Shown in pieces: positions 17,122 to 25,690 of a stretch of 57,154 bases of DNA. A model generated the notes under the pieces. The model searched no databases, had not been told where the DNA came from, and saw only the letters and a program-made list of their open reading frames with translations. The stretch comes from a bacterium (GTDB lineage Bacteria; Desulfobacterota; JAPLJL01): assembly GCA_028713675.1 (NCBI GenBank), contig JAQTNV010000021.1, forward strand, positions 1 through 57,154, in the 5' to 3' direction. Each line of letters starts with the position of its first letter. The stretch's first letter is position 1. A program made the position numbers and the translations under genes.

Positions 17122-18138
17122 ATGACAGTTAACGCTACCCCCGCCTATTTTGCCGCGGAAGAAAAATACCGTGAAGCCAAGACCGTTCCCGAGAAGATCG
17201 CCGCGCTCGAGGAAATGCTCTCGGCCATGCCCAAGCACAAGGCCAGCGAAACACTCAAAAAGGAACTCAAGGCCAAGCTCTCCAAGCTCAAGGAATCCCT
17301 CCAGAAGAAATCCGCCACCGCCTTCCGGGGCACGGTCCCGACCATTAAACGGGAAGGCGCCGGCCAGGTATTCATCATCGGTTCCCCCAATTCCGGTAAA
17401 TCCTCCCTGCTGGCGAACCTGACCAAGGCCACCCCGGAAATCGGTGAATACGCGTTCACCACCCAGACCCTGATCCCCGGGATGATGAAGTTTGAGGATG
17501 TCCAGGTCCAGCTGGTGGACACCCCGGCCATCTCGCCCGAGCATACCCAGACCTGGCTTTCTAGTCTTCTCCGGAACGCGGATGGGATCGTCATCGTTCT
17601 GGACCTGGGATCCGATCAGATTCTCGAAGATTCAGAAGAAGTCTTTAAATACCTGGCCCAATGCAAGATCAGGTTTGCGCCCGCCTCCCCCGCTCAGCCT
17701 GAACCGGGCTGGGTTTCCATCCCGGGTTTTCTGGTCGGGAACAAATCCGACCTCGACGATGACGGCGTGCGCCGCCAGATACTTTCCGAGACGCTCGGCC
17801 CGGGCGCTTCCATAATTCCGGTTTCCCTCCTGGACGAAAACAGCCTGGCCGCCCTGCCGGTAAAAATATTCCGGCTTCTGGATAAAATCCGGGTCTACTG
17901 CAAGGCCCCGGGCAAACCGGCTGATTTCTCATCCCCCACCGTCCTGAAATCCGGGAGCACGGCTTTGGACTTTTCCGAAACCATCCATAAAGACCTGCTG
18001 GAGAAATTCAAATTCGCCCGCCTCTGGCGCAAAGGCCAGGCCGGCGGGGAAAAATCGGAAGGACCCACCCCGGACGGCATCCGCATCGCCAGGGATTACG
18101 AGCTCAAGGATGGGGATGTCGTGGAAATACACACCTAA
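17122..18138 (+). CDS. DRG/Obg-like GTPase with TGS domain
   Basis: 338 residues. An N-terminal charged helical hairpin (about residues 10-65, rich in Lys and Glu) precedes a G domain: G1 GSPNSGKS at 87-94, G3 DTPA, G4 NKSD. A C-terminal TGS domain follows at about residues 275-338, ending DGIRIARDYELKDGDVVEIHT. This is the arrangement of the DRG branch of Obg-type GTPases, which act around the ribosome. No Shine-Dalgarno sequence is visible before ATG 17122, so it may be translated with a weak or short leader. It is bounded by repeats on both sides. Confidence 0.87.
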   Translation: MTVNATPAYFAAEEKYREAKTVPEKIAALEEMLSAMPKHKASETLKKELKAKLSKLKESLQKKSATAFRGTVPTIKREGAGQVFIIGSPNSGKSSLLANLTKATPEIGEYAFTTQTLIPGMMKFEDVQVQLVDTPAISPEHTQTWLSSLLRNADGIVIVLDLGSDQILEDSEEVFKYLAQCKIRFAPASPAQPEPGWVSIPGFLVGNKSDLDDDGVRRQILSETLGPGASIIPVSLLDENSLAALPVKIFRLLDKIRVYCKAPGKPADFSSPTVLKSGSTALDFSETIHKDLLEKFKFARLWRKGQAGGEKSEGPTPDGIRIARDYELKDGDVVEIHT

Positions 18139-18303
18139 AGGCAGTTCCGAGTCTCTGGTTTCGAGTTTCTAGTTAAAAAATTTCTTGGTAGCCGCAGGCT
18201 TCACCCTGCGTCTTAATGTAGGGGCGGGGATCATCCCCGCCCTTTTAAATTTTTCGTCTTTTTTGTCATTGCGAGGAATAATACGACGAAGCAATCTACT
18301 GGA
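18139..18303. repeat. Hairpin repeats between convergent genes
   Basis: Holds AGTCTCT/GGTTTCG-type heptamers (about 18150-18174), a GTAGCCGCAGGCTT...CCTGCG hairpin (18188-18211) and a GGGGCGGGGATCATCCCCGC hairpin (about 18221-18241). The last two recur at 20470-20560 and could act as terminators. Confidence 0.6.
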
Positions 18304-20256
18304 TCATTCTATATAAGAACAAGTTAAGAATGGTGAGATAATATCCAACGGTAAAAGGTCCAAACAGGACCGGCAGGCTTTAGAAATACCCGCATCCTCC
18401 ACTCTCTGCGCATAATCCACGATCATCCAGTTGATCAGTTTGTTCATTTCGTAATTGCCCGGTCCCGCAAGGCCAGGTGGCTCATTTGCGTTAAAGGGCG
18501 CGGGAAGTTTTGAGAGATTAAGCTTCAAAGCCCCGTTAAAGGTGGCATCTCCAAAACCAAAATAAAATAGGGTATCGGGAGAGATCAGGTGATACTTCGT
18601 CGTCGAACCAGACTGAAGAACGCGAGCTTTGGGAGCGATTCCATCTGGGCTGATATTAATAGATATCCCATCCGGATATTTGGTGCTGATCAATTTAACC
18701 CCGTTGAAATGCCCGTTGTCACCCTGGGCATAATATGACTTGCCGCACCAGTAATCAGTCCCGCACTGGTTGGCCAGATTAACCTGCTCCGTCTCGATCG
18801 CAAAGCAATAATTCCCCTTCCCGGGCAAAGTATCGTTACCGCATTCAAAGTAACCCACCAGATCCCGAAAAGGCATATCGAAAAGAGGCTTAATCGCTAG
18901 GGTGAAAAGTCCGTTTGGAAACACGGGAAGTGTCGGGTCTAAAGCGGTGATCACCGGGTTGATGTCGACCGTACCTAAAGCGGTTCCGTTATTGATGGAA
19001 CTCTCGATCTGTGACATGAACGTATCAAGAGAAGGAATAATTCGACCGATTGGTTCAAGAAATACCTGTGAAAGCTCAATGAGATTTTCATTGGCTAAAT
19101 CGATATCCAAAATTATCCCGGAGGTGGTTATCTCCCCCGTAACTACCCCAGGCGGCAAAATATCAATTTGGATTTCTCCATCAGGGCTTAATTTATCAAC
19201 ATAATCCTGGCTAATCGTCATTTTCGCTTCAATATGAATCGTCCCGTTGATCCGGAGCTGATCACCCGCATTTATCGCTGCGTCGCTGGAGATCAGGCAA
19301 ATAACATCATCACACTCGGCCGCGGTTGATTTGGCAGTGTTAATCAAATCGGTATCCAGTTCCCGAAAGGCATCAATCGCCGCGATATATCGGGCCGGGA
19401 CATCAGTCATATTCGAATCCCATCGAGTGATGTTCTTCGCCAGGAATTTAGGATTATCCGCAAAAATTCGACCGATTCTGCGCAAATTCCCTAATGTTTC
19501 CTCGGGTACAAAAACAACAGGAGAACAGGAAATAATTTGGAATAATTTACCGTAATCAGCAGTAAGATCATGGGCATTAGCTGTCTCGATCATGGCAATA
19601 CCAAGATTAGACATTATTTTAATCAATCTGGCTTCGAGGGTACCGGCTCTGCCTTTTAAAGAAATCTTTTGGTAGTAACTGCCGCCTGCACATCCGGCGA
19701 CAATCGGAATATCGACGATTGATCCATCATCTGTTGAAAATGAATACCTATTGGCGATGATTTCATCTGCTTTCATGGATATAGTATCCAATGAATGTTT
19801 TAATGATTCTAATTCTAATATTTCATCTGGTGTTGGTCCGTCAATTATTGTCTGAGATTCATAGTTGGCTGTTGAAACGAAAACAACCGGGCACAACAAA
19901 GCGGAAGAATAAGAACTTATTAAATATTGGATATCAGTTAACATAATTCCATATTGAGCCTCCCCATATTCCGGATCGATGGATTGAATGGCGGAAAAAT
20001 AGGCTTTTGCATTAGAAGGATCGTTTAAACTTATCCCAATCTTTCCAACCATATTTAATCGCTGGCTGTTTAGATCTTCCGGTTTATATTTTGCAATTAA
20101 TTCCTGATAAGCGCTCTGTTTTTTCGCCGGAGTGGTCGCAGACAAAACCTTATTTATGGAATTTTGAATCGGATCGTTTTTCCCGCATCCAAATAAATTC
20201 ATACCAAGGAAAGTGATCCAGATTCCAAACAGCGTTTTTATCCATATATTTTTCAT
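18304..20256 (-). CDS. Large lipoprotein, unknown function
   Basis: About 650 residues. The N terminus is a lipoprotein signal: MKNIWIKTLFG, hydrophobic core, then lipobox MNLFGC. ATG 20256 is chosen because GGAGAGGG lies about 10 bases upstream and the signal peptide then starts cleanly; the frame is open to 20280. The mature part begins with a TPR-like helical region (LIAKYKPEDLN, AKAYFSAIQSIDPEYGEAQYGIM). After that it is mixed alpha/beta with several cysteine pairs (AECDDVICL, CGTDYWCGKSYYAQGDNG). I recognise no family. Codon use is more AT-rich toward its N terminus. It stands alone between repeat-rich spacers. Confidence 0.75.
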   Translation of the reverse strand: MKNIWIKTLFGIWITFLGMNLFGCGKNDPIQNSINKVLSATTPAKKQSAYQELIAKYKPEDLNSQRLNMVGKIGISLNDPSNAKAYFSAIQSIDPEYGEAQYGIMLTDIQYLISSYSSALLCPVVFVSTANYESQTIIDGPTPDEILELESLKHSLDTISMKADEIIANRYSFSTDDGSIVDIPIVAGCAGGSYYQKISLKGRAGTLEARLIKIMSNLGIAMIETANAHDLTADYGKLFQIISCSPVVFVPEETLGNLRRIGRIFADNPKFLAKNITRWDSNMTDVPARYIAAIDAFRELDTDLINTAKSTAAECDDVICLISSDAAINAGDQLRINGTIHIEAKMTISQDYVDKLSPDGEIQIDILPPGVVTGEITTSGIILDIDLANENLIELSQVFLEPIGRIIPSLDTFMSQIESSINNGTALGTVDINPVITALDPTLPVFPNGLFTLAIKPLFDMPFRDLVGYFECGNDTLPGKGNYCFAIETEQVNLANQCGTDYWCGKSYYAQGDNGHFNGVKLISTKYPDGISINISPDGIAPKARVLQSGSTTKYHLISPDTLFYFGFGDATFNGALKLNLSKLPAPFNANEPPGLAGPGNYEMNKLINWMIVDYAQRVEDAGISKACRSCLDLLPLDIISPFLTCSYIE

Positions 20257-20983
20257 TATTGTTATCACCCTCTCCTTCATCCTCCCCCCTCAAGGGGGAG
20301 GAATTAATATGGGATCGGGATGAAAATAATTTTTTGAGATTTGAGAAGGAAAACCTCCTAAATGTTATTGTCTCGCAGGGGGATAAATAGTCAAGCCAGA
20401 AACGGTTCAAAGTTCAAAGTTCACGGTTCAAGGTTCAGGGGTTCAAGTACCGAGTTAACACATTATAAAATTGGTAGCCGCAGGCTTTTCGATCAGATCC
20501 CGAGGCATTGTGACCGAGGGAAGCCTGCGTTTTTATGTAGGGGCGGGCTTTATGCCCGCCTTTTTTATGCGTAGGAGCGGGGTTAATCCCCGCTTGAGAT
20601 GGGAGGGCACAAGGCCCTCCCCTACGGAAGATGATACGTAGGGGCGGGGTTAACCTGTCCTGAGCGATTTATCCCGAGTTCTATCGAGGGAAGCCGAAGG
20701 ATCCCCGCCCTTTTTCTGACACCAAAACCGGCACTGATACTGACACCGGCACCAAAAATGGTTTGCGCTTTAGGGGCGAAAGGTGAAATAAAAAAGTGGC
20801 CGGAAGCCGACCGCAGGCGACCGAAAAACCAAAACAAAAACGAAATGCGAAAACTTCCGACGAGGAATGGGTTAACGTCGCATCTTTTTATCGTAACTGC
20901 TTGAAATCTATAGAACTCACCTGAATATGCTTTAAATTGAGTCAAATTGGTCGGGAGGCCGAAAACACTGGACTTCAGCGCCT

Positions 20984-21015
20984 ACATCCACAGGGCTATC
21001 CACAAGTTATCCACC
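20984..21015 (+). promoter_or_regulatory. Cluster of three DnaA-box-like sites
   Basis: ACATCCACA (20984-20992), CTATCCACA (20996-21004) and TTATCCACC (21007-21015) lie head to tail at 12- and 11-base spacing. Each differs from the TTATCCACA consensus at one or two positions. One-turn spacing suggests cooperative DnaA binding, but there is no dnaA, dnaN or other origin gene nearby. Confidence 0.4.
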
Positions 21016-21037
21016 ATTTCTGTGTACACCTTTCAAA

Positions 21038-21093
21038 GAGCATAGAGCAAAGGGCAAAGGGCAAAGGGCATAGCGCAGAGAGCATAGAGCAAA
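21038..21093. repeat. Eight-unit heptamer array (GAGCATA/GGGCAAA)
   Basis: GAGCATA, GAGCAAA, GGGCAAA, GGGCAAA, GGGCATA, GCGCAGA, GAGCATA and GAGCAAA follow each other in perfect seven-base phase. It is the reverse complement family of the array at 17035-17076. Confidence 0.85.
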
Positions 21094-21133
21094 AGACAAT
21101 AAAAAAATAAAGAGAAGGAGGCTATTGCAAAAT

Positions 21134-21670
21134 TTATTTCTTGATTTTGGTTTTTTTACCGGAGGTTTTTACGGCTTTTGTCTTATTGATCGGTGATTTA
21201 AGACTTTTATCTTTTGATTTTTCTTTCTCATTGCTCGTTGCTCGTCGCTCATTGCTTCCGTTCTTAGAACTTTGAACTGCTTTTCTCTTTGCCGCTTCCC
21301 ACATCTCGTCCAGTTCCTCCAGGGTGAAATCCTTCCATTCTCTTCTGGATTTATTGACCTCTTCCTCAACCAGCCGGAATCTCTGGACAAACCGCCGGGT
21401 GGATTCGTTAAGTGCTTCTTCCGGGTCCAGGCCGAGATGGCGGCCAAGGTTGCTCAAGGCGAAAAGGATATCCCCGAATTCGCTGAAAATTTCCTCCCCG
21501 GATTTGGAATTGACCGCTTCTTCAAGCTCCCCGATCTCCTCCACGCATTTTTTCAGGATGCCTTCCAGGGTGGGCCAGTCGAACCCCACATTGGCGGCTA
21601 TCCCGCTGATCTTCCTGGCGGAAGAAAAGGCGGCGTCTTTCTGATCGGGATCGGGAAGGATGGATTTCAT
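21134..21670 (-). CDS. MazG-family nucleoside triphosphate pyrophosphohydrolase
   Basis: 178 residues. Residues about 1-125 are one MazG domain with the metal-binding pattern EEIGELEEA...EEIFSEFGDILFAL (EExxE and ExxD helices). It hydrolyses (d)NTPs to monophosphates and pyrophosphate, typically for house-cleaning. Unlike the two-domain E. coli MazG of about 260 residues, it has one domain plus a Ser/Lys-rich tail (KEKSKDKSLKSPINK to KKTKIKK). Part of this tail is encoded by four seven-base repeats (21227-21254), so the tail probably grew from an expanding repeat. No clear ribosome-binding site is seen. Confidence 0.88.
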   Translation of the reverse strand: MKSILPDPDQKDAAFSSARKISGIAANVGFDWPTLEGILKKCVEEIGELEEAVNSKSGEEIFSEFGDILFALSNLGRHLGLDPEEALNESTRRFVQRFRLVEEEVNKSRREWKDFTLEELDEMWEAAKRKAVQSSKNGSNERRATSNEKEKSKDKSLKSPINKTKAVKTSGKKTKIKK

Positions 21671-21778
21671 TTAAATGATCAATTCCCAAAAAACTGTAGC
21701 CGCAACCTTTAGGTTGCGAAGTTAAATCTAACACTACTAATTCAGGACGCAGGCTTAAGCCTGCGGCTACCATAAAGA
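21671..21778. repeat. Hairpin repeat spacer
   Basis: GTAGCCGCAACCTTTAGGTT (from about 21698) and AGGCTTAAGCCTGCGGCTACC (about 21751-21771) form nested inverted repeats; the first matches the element at 3525-3540. Confidence 0.6.
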
Positions 21779-23134
21779 TTATGCCTGGACGGGGACGGTG
21801 AACGTTGCCCTGGGCAGGACCACCACTTCGGCTTTGTTCCCGCACTTCTTAAAAGCGAAATCCAGTGCCTCATCAACCGTATGCGCCGGCTGGCAGAAGG
21901 TCGTGCAGACATCCTTGTCCGGGAGACTCGAAACCAGCAGGCAATCCACATTCTCGGGCAGATAGCGGGTCAAACCGAGCTGGTAAATGACTTCGTTGAT
22001 AACCAAAGCCCCCCCTACCCCGTCCGGGCATTCGGTCGCGACAATGATCACCCCTCCCGGCTTCACAATAATGGCCGCCGGGGCGACGGTCTTGGTGGAT
22101 TGGTAGATATTATTCGCTACCGGGAGGGAATCCGAAACGATCACGATCTCCGCCGAGCGGGCCGGGAACTTGACCTCGAACATCTCCTTGGCCGTCTTCA
22201 CCCCTTCCCGGTGCGCCTTTATGAAATCCCCCGCCACCACCTTGACCGGCTCTCCCTTGCTGCTGACCACCACGTTCACGATGAAGAAATTGGGCACCAG
22301 GGCGGCGGCCGCCTCCATGTCCTGCCGGACGACGTTTTCCTCGATGATTCCCAGCTTGGCCTTGGGATGGGTTTTCATGAAATGGTTGGGGCCGATGGTG
22401 GCGATATGGGCCACCCCGGGGAGAATGGACTTGGCTCCCCCGGCGTAACCGGCGAAGTAATGAGGCTTGATCTGGCCGAGCGCGATCACCAGGTCGGCCT
22501 CCGCGACCACCTTGTTGATCAGGACCGTTTTCTTCCGGGAAGCCAGGAAGGCGAAAACCAGCCGTCCGATGATCCCGAGCCGGATCATCTTGCGAACGGC
22601 ATGGAAATTAAAGGTAATAAGGTTTTTCAGGAATCTGAAGAAAGTCGGAACGGCGTGCTTCAGCGAACGCTTGATCTCGTCCCAGATATAATCGATATAA
22701 AAGTCCTTCAAACGGTGCGGGGTGGTGCCGATCTTCTTCATCTCCCCGAGGTCGTTGCAGGTGTGGTTGATGATTTTATAGCGCTTGATTATCTCGTCGC
22801 TCAATCCCCATCTTTCCTGCGGCAGGATTGGATGCTTGGCATAGGCGATGACGATGGTGATATCCGAATCCGGCTGGGGCAGGTATTCGCGGACCACGTT
22901 GAAGGTTTCCGTCTTGGGGAACCTCCGGGCCGGGTCGCTGATGATAACCGCCACTTTTTTGGCGTTCTTGGCCATTTCCCGGAGGGGTTTCTGTCCGATC
23001 GGGTTGTCCAGGACCTTCCTGAGTTCCCCCTCGAAGTCCGCCATCCCCGGTTTATCGTTTGGCAAAACCACCGCCTTGAGATTGGGCGGATCCTTGATCT
23101 GCATGGGTTTACTGCCGTAAGGAAGTTCTATCAT
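21779..23134 (-). CDS. LarA-like (nickel-dependent lactate racemase family) protein
   Basis: 451 residues of the LarA/DUF2088 family. Visible marks: VIISDPARRFPKTETF (substrate/cofactor region), AYAKHPILPQERWG with a histidine at the first catalytic position, and LGQIKPHYFAGYAGGAKSILPGVA with the lysine and histidines that hold the nickel-pincer cofactor in LarA. It is somewhat longer than LarA. An ideal GGAGGGACAAA precedes ATG 23134. The cofactor-making genes larB, larC and larE are not nearby. Homologues racemise or epimerise various 2-hydroxyacids, so the substrate may not be lactate. Confidence 0.82.
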   Translation of the reverse strand: MIELPYGSKPMQIKDPPNLKAVVLPNDKPGMADFEGELRKVLDNPIGQKPLREMAKNAKKVAVIISDPARRFPKTETFNVVREYLPQPDSDITIVIAYAKHPILPQERWGLSDEIIKRYKIINHTCNDLGEMKKIGTTPHRLKDFYIDYIWDEIKRSLKHAVPTFFRFLKNLITFNFHAVRKMIRLGIIGRLVFAFLASRKKTVLINKVVAEADLVIALGQIKPHYFAGYAGGAKSILPGVAHIATIGPNHFMKTHPKAKLGIIEENVVRQDMEAAAALVPNFFIVNVVVSSKGEPVKVVAGDFIKAHREGVKTAKEMFEVKFPARSAEIVIVSDSLPVANNIYQSTKTVAPAAIIVKPGGVIIVATECPDGVGGALVINEVIYQLGLTRYLPENVDCLLVSSLPDKDVCTTFCQPAHTVDEALDFAFKKCGNKAEVVVLPRATFTVPVQA

Positions 23135-23313
23135 TTTGTCCCTCCGGATTTGGTTTGATTTTCAGGTCCGAAAACCTGGAAGATATTATTAATCTTGGGG
23201 ATTAAATAATAAATAGGAGATCTTCTATTCACCCTCACCCTTTCCCTCTCCCCTCCGCTTGCCCCGCCAAAGGCGGGGAGGGAGAGGGGGGAACATTAGG
23301 TGAATTTTCCAGG

Positions 23314-23949
23314 TTACCTGTTTTCCTGCCCGGCCCTTCTGATCAGCAGTCCCGTTGTCGACACCAGTACTCTGAGTTCTTCAGTCTGGGTTGAGCCGAC
23401 AAAACTAGCGGACCCGTATTCGGCGTCCACCAGTCTACTCAGGATCGCGAACCTGCGCCGGAGATCGAACAGGTCCAGAGGCTTTTTCCGGGACAGCTCG
23501 AAAACCGTGCGTGGCTTGTTTCTTTCGTCATCGATATTTATATAGCGGCCCGATACCCTGTCCAGTTCGTAAACGGTATGCAATCCCAGAATGTTCACGA
23601 TGGGTTTCCACTTGAGGATGTGGGCGTCTACGTAAAACTGGTCGCCGGCCAGGGAGAACACTTCTTCCCTGCCGTCGGGCAGGACAAAACGGGCGGTGAA
23701 CCTCTGCGGTCCCTCCGGTTCTATTTTCACCGTCGCTGCCAGTTCCTCCTTGATCAGGGTGTGATAACCCTGGATGGAAACGATAATGACAACAAAGAGG
23801 GCCGCCTTTAAAAAGGCGATTATGGCCAGCAGGACGAAGAAAACCGTGCCGATTAATTTTCTTTTACTCAGGGTCCAAACCGCACCGCCGAGGCAGATCA
23901 ATCCGACCAAACCACAAAGAATTGCGGCGGTAATCAATGTGTTCGACAT
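23314..23949 (-). CDS. Two-helix membrane protein, unknown function
   Basis: About 211 residues. Two transmembrane helices (about residues 5-26 and 33-60) precede a soluble domain of about 150 residues rich in beta structure (PQRFTARFVLPDGREEVFSLAGDQFYVDAHILKWKP, then LHTVYELDRVSGRYIN). ATG 23949 is preferred over TTG 23955. Similar proteins are sometimes annotated as multidrug efflux proteins without evidence; I see nothing supporting transport. Monocistronic. Confidence 0.72.
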   Translation of the reverse strand: MSNTLITAAILCGLVGLICLGGAVWTLSKRKLIGTVFFVLLAIIAFLKAALFVVIIVSIQGYHTLIKEELAATVKIEPEGPQRFTARFVLPDGREEVFSLAGDQFYVDAHILKWKPIVNILGLHTVYELDRVSGRYINIDDERNKPRTVFELSRKKPLDLFDLRRRFAILSRLVDAEYGSASFVGSTQTEELRVLVSTTGLLIRRAGQENR

Positions 23950-24364
23950 AATCAAATATTTCCTTTGTCTATAAAAAAATCATACCGGACATGGCCGAGG
24001 GTGTCAAAGCAGCGCCAATAGTTCTCGTAAATTATTTCATTTTAATATCGTCATTGCGCCTGCCCGCCTCCATCTTGTCATCCTGAGCCTTTTATTTCTT
24101 GTCATCCTGAGTTTTATTTTTTGTCATCCTGAGTCTTTTATTTCTTGTCATCCTGAGCCTTTTATTTCTTGTCATCCTGAGCGACAGCGAAGGATCTCGC
24201 TTTCAAGGCAGTACTTGTCATTGCTATGGGATCAAAATCAGGAATTCTCACCAGCAAACGCCAAAGTAGAGTCCTCAACGTAGGCGGGTAAAGACCTGGC
24301 CTGAAATTCCTAAATAACTTCTCTATTACCTACTAATAGTATAATATCATTAATATAACTGAGT
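23950..24364. other. Spacer with 24-bp tandem array
   Basis: No gene is seen. A 24-bp array fills 24077-24200 (listed separately). A 13-bp sequence TAAAGACCTGGCC at 24289-24301 recurs exactly at 25271-25283, after the nuclease gene. A TATAAT at 24340-24345 may be the -10 box of the nuclease gene. Confidence 0.6.
24077..24200. repeat. 24-bp tandem repeat array, left of island
   Basis: Five units each beginning GTCATCCTGAG, at 24077, 24101 (22 bp), 24123, 24147 and 24171. The last unit continues into CGACAGCGAAGGATCTCGC. The reverse complement of the same array lies at 28945-29050. Confidence 0.85.
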
Positions 24365-25243
24365 ATGTTTGATTCATTTAAAAATATATGCTTCGTCTTA
24401 TTTCTATTAATCGCCTCGCTCTGTTGGGGATTCCCTACCCTATCCTACCCTTCCGATCTGCAGACATTCACTAATATCAAGCTGATAAATGACCCGTCCA
24501 ATGACGGGGACAGCTTCCGGATAGAGTTAAATGGAAAAATATTTCGTTTGAGACTTTATTTCGTTGACTGCCCTGAAACCACCACCAGCGCTAAAGCCGA
24601 TGCCGAAAGAGTCCGGGAACAAAGCCGTTATTTCGGGCTGGCCGCTCCGGCCCGCGTCATTTTTTTCGGAAACGAAGCGAAAAAATTTACGTCTCAAATC
24701 CTTTCCAAGCCCTTTACCGTTCAAACCGCTTTTGCCTCGGCCCCGGGAAGATCGGCCCAGGGCCGGATATACGGCTTCGTCACCACTTCTGAAGGATATG
24801 ATCTTGGAACGCTTCTGGTGAAAAGCGGACTTGCCCGGGCCAAAGGCATCGGTCGGGAATCCGCGGATGGCACAAAACGCCTGGAAATAACTGCGCGGCT
24901 TCAGGATCTGGAGAACGCGGCCATGCTGAAACGGGCGGGTATTTGGGCTGAAACCGACCCTAACCGGCTTGCGGACTTTCGCTCCCAGCAAAGACGCGAA
25001 GACCAAGAATTAAAGGAAATTCAGGAAAATGTGGAGGAATCTCCCTCTCTTTTCAAATCGCTTGATATTAACACCGCGACCGCGGAGGAGCTTCAAACCA
25101 TCAAGGGAATCGGGCCGGTATTGGCTGAGCGAATCATCGCCGGCCGACCGTATAAAACCGTGGATGATCTTCTTAAGGTGAATGGAATCGGCTACCAAAA
25201 ACTAGACAAAATCCGCCCTTTTTGCACCATCAAATCTCAATAA
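24365..25243 (+). CDS. Secreted thermonuclease-like protein with C-terminal helix-hairpin-helix
   Basis: 292 residues: signal peptide (about 1-28), a staphylococcal-nuclease (SNase) domain at about 35-195, and a ComEA-like helix-hairpin-helix DNA-binding module at about 230-288. The SNase domain has NDGDSFRIELNGKIFRLRLYFVDCPE with the DGD and catalytic-Arg region, and VKSGLARAKGIGRE. The HhH module reads LDINTATAEELQTIKGIGPVLAERII and LLKVNGIGYQKLDKIRPF. It probably cleaves DNA outside the cytoplasm; ComEA-type modules bind DNA at the cell envelope, so the fusion could feed on or process incoming DNA. Perfect 13-bp direct repeats flank the gene. Confidence 0.85.
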   Translation: MFDSFKNICFVLFLLIASLCWGFPTLSYPSDLQTFTNIKLINDPSNDGDSFRIELNGKIFRLRLYFVDCPETTTSAKADAERVREQSRYFGLAAPARVIFFGNEAKKFTSQILSKPFTVQTAFASAPGRSAQGRIYGFVTTSEGYDLGTLLVKSGLARAKGIGRESADGTKRLEITARLQDLENAAMLKRAGIWAETDPNRLADFRSQQRREDQELKEIQENVEESPSLFKSLDINTATAEELQTIKGIGPVLAERIIAGRPYKTVDDLLKVNGIGYQKLDKIRPFCTIKSQ

Positions 25244-25270
25244 GGCTAATTACAGGAGGAAACGTCAAAT

Positions 25271-25283
25271 TAAAGACCTGGCC
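25271..25283. repeat. 13-bp direct repeat (second copy)
   Basis: TAAAGACCTGGCC, identical to 24289-24301. The two copies bracket the nuclease gene. Confidence 0.6.
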
Positions 25284-25291
25284 CCGGACGT

Positions 25292-25591
25292 TTACTTCGT
25301 TAGATTATTTTTAACACGAACTTTTTCATTTTCTATTGTTATATCAGCCTTTGCGAAGTAATTTATATTATGATCCTTAATAGCTCGATCAAAAATATTA
25401 ATTAAAGGAATAATGTGTTCTATATAGTACTCACATCTTTCTGCAGCAAGAGAGAGAGACTGGCGTCTTGCATTAAGACGAGCTGTGTCTTTGGCAATCT
25501 TTAATTGCCAAAGGCCTATAATCCCGAGAATAACTAAGGATGGTCCAGAAGCAAAATATAGTAGCTCTAGCACTGATTGTAATTTTTCCAT
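25292..25591 (-). CDS. Small membrane protein, unknown, AT-rich
   Basis: 99 residues. One N-terminal transmembrane helix (about 10-30, FASGPSLVILGIIGLWQL) is followed by a charged helical region (AKDTARLNARRQSLSLAAERCEYY). A GGGGGTG Shine-Dalgarno stretch precedes the ATG. The DNA is much more AT-rich than the flanks, a sign of transfer. It may be a shortened member of a longer family; no function is assigned. Confidence 0.6.
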   Translation of the reverse strand: MEKLQSVLELLYFASGPSLVILGIIGLWQLKIAKDTARLNARRQSLSLAAERCEYYIEHIIPLINIFDRAIKDHNINYFAKADITIENEKVRVKNNLTK

Positions 25592-25690
25592 AATTACACC
25601 CCCGTTTTAAAAAATTTTATATTTATTTAGGTTAACCTACTAATCCATACGTATGTTTTTCGTCGCTTTAATTTATTTTGATCTATTTTC

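Larger units (their letters stand above)
20257..21133. other. Long non-coding spacer full of repeats with DnaA-box-like cluster
   Basis: No gene is supported in about 870 bases. In order: GGTTCAA-type heptamers (six units, 20404-20445); GTAGCCGCAGGCTT and GGGGCGGGCTTTATGCCCGC hairpins (about 20473-20560); further GGGGCGGGG units to about 20712; CACCGGCACC-type short repeats (about 20718-20756); a unique stretch; three DnaA-box-like nonamers (20984-21015); an eight-unit heptamer array (21038-21093); and AGAAGGAGG just before the next gene's end. Confidence 0.6.

Noticed and set aside
20622..20945. 107-codon minus-strand frame in the long spacer
   Set aside because: It runs through GGGGCGGGG hairpins and short repeats; no ribosome site and no domain.
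24077..24200. CRISPR array
   Set aside because: Units are directly adjacent with no unique spacers of constant length and there are no cas genes.
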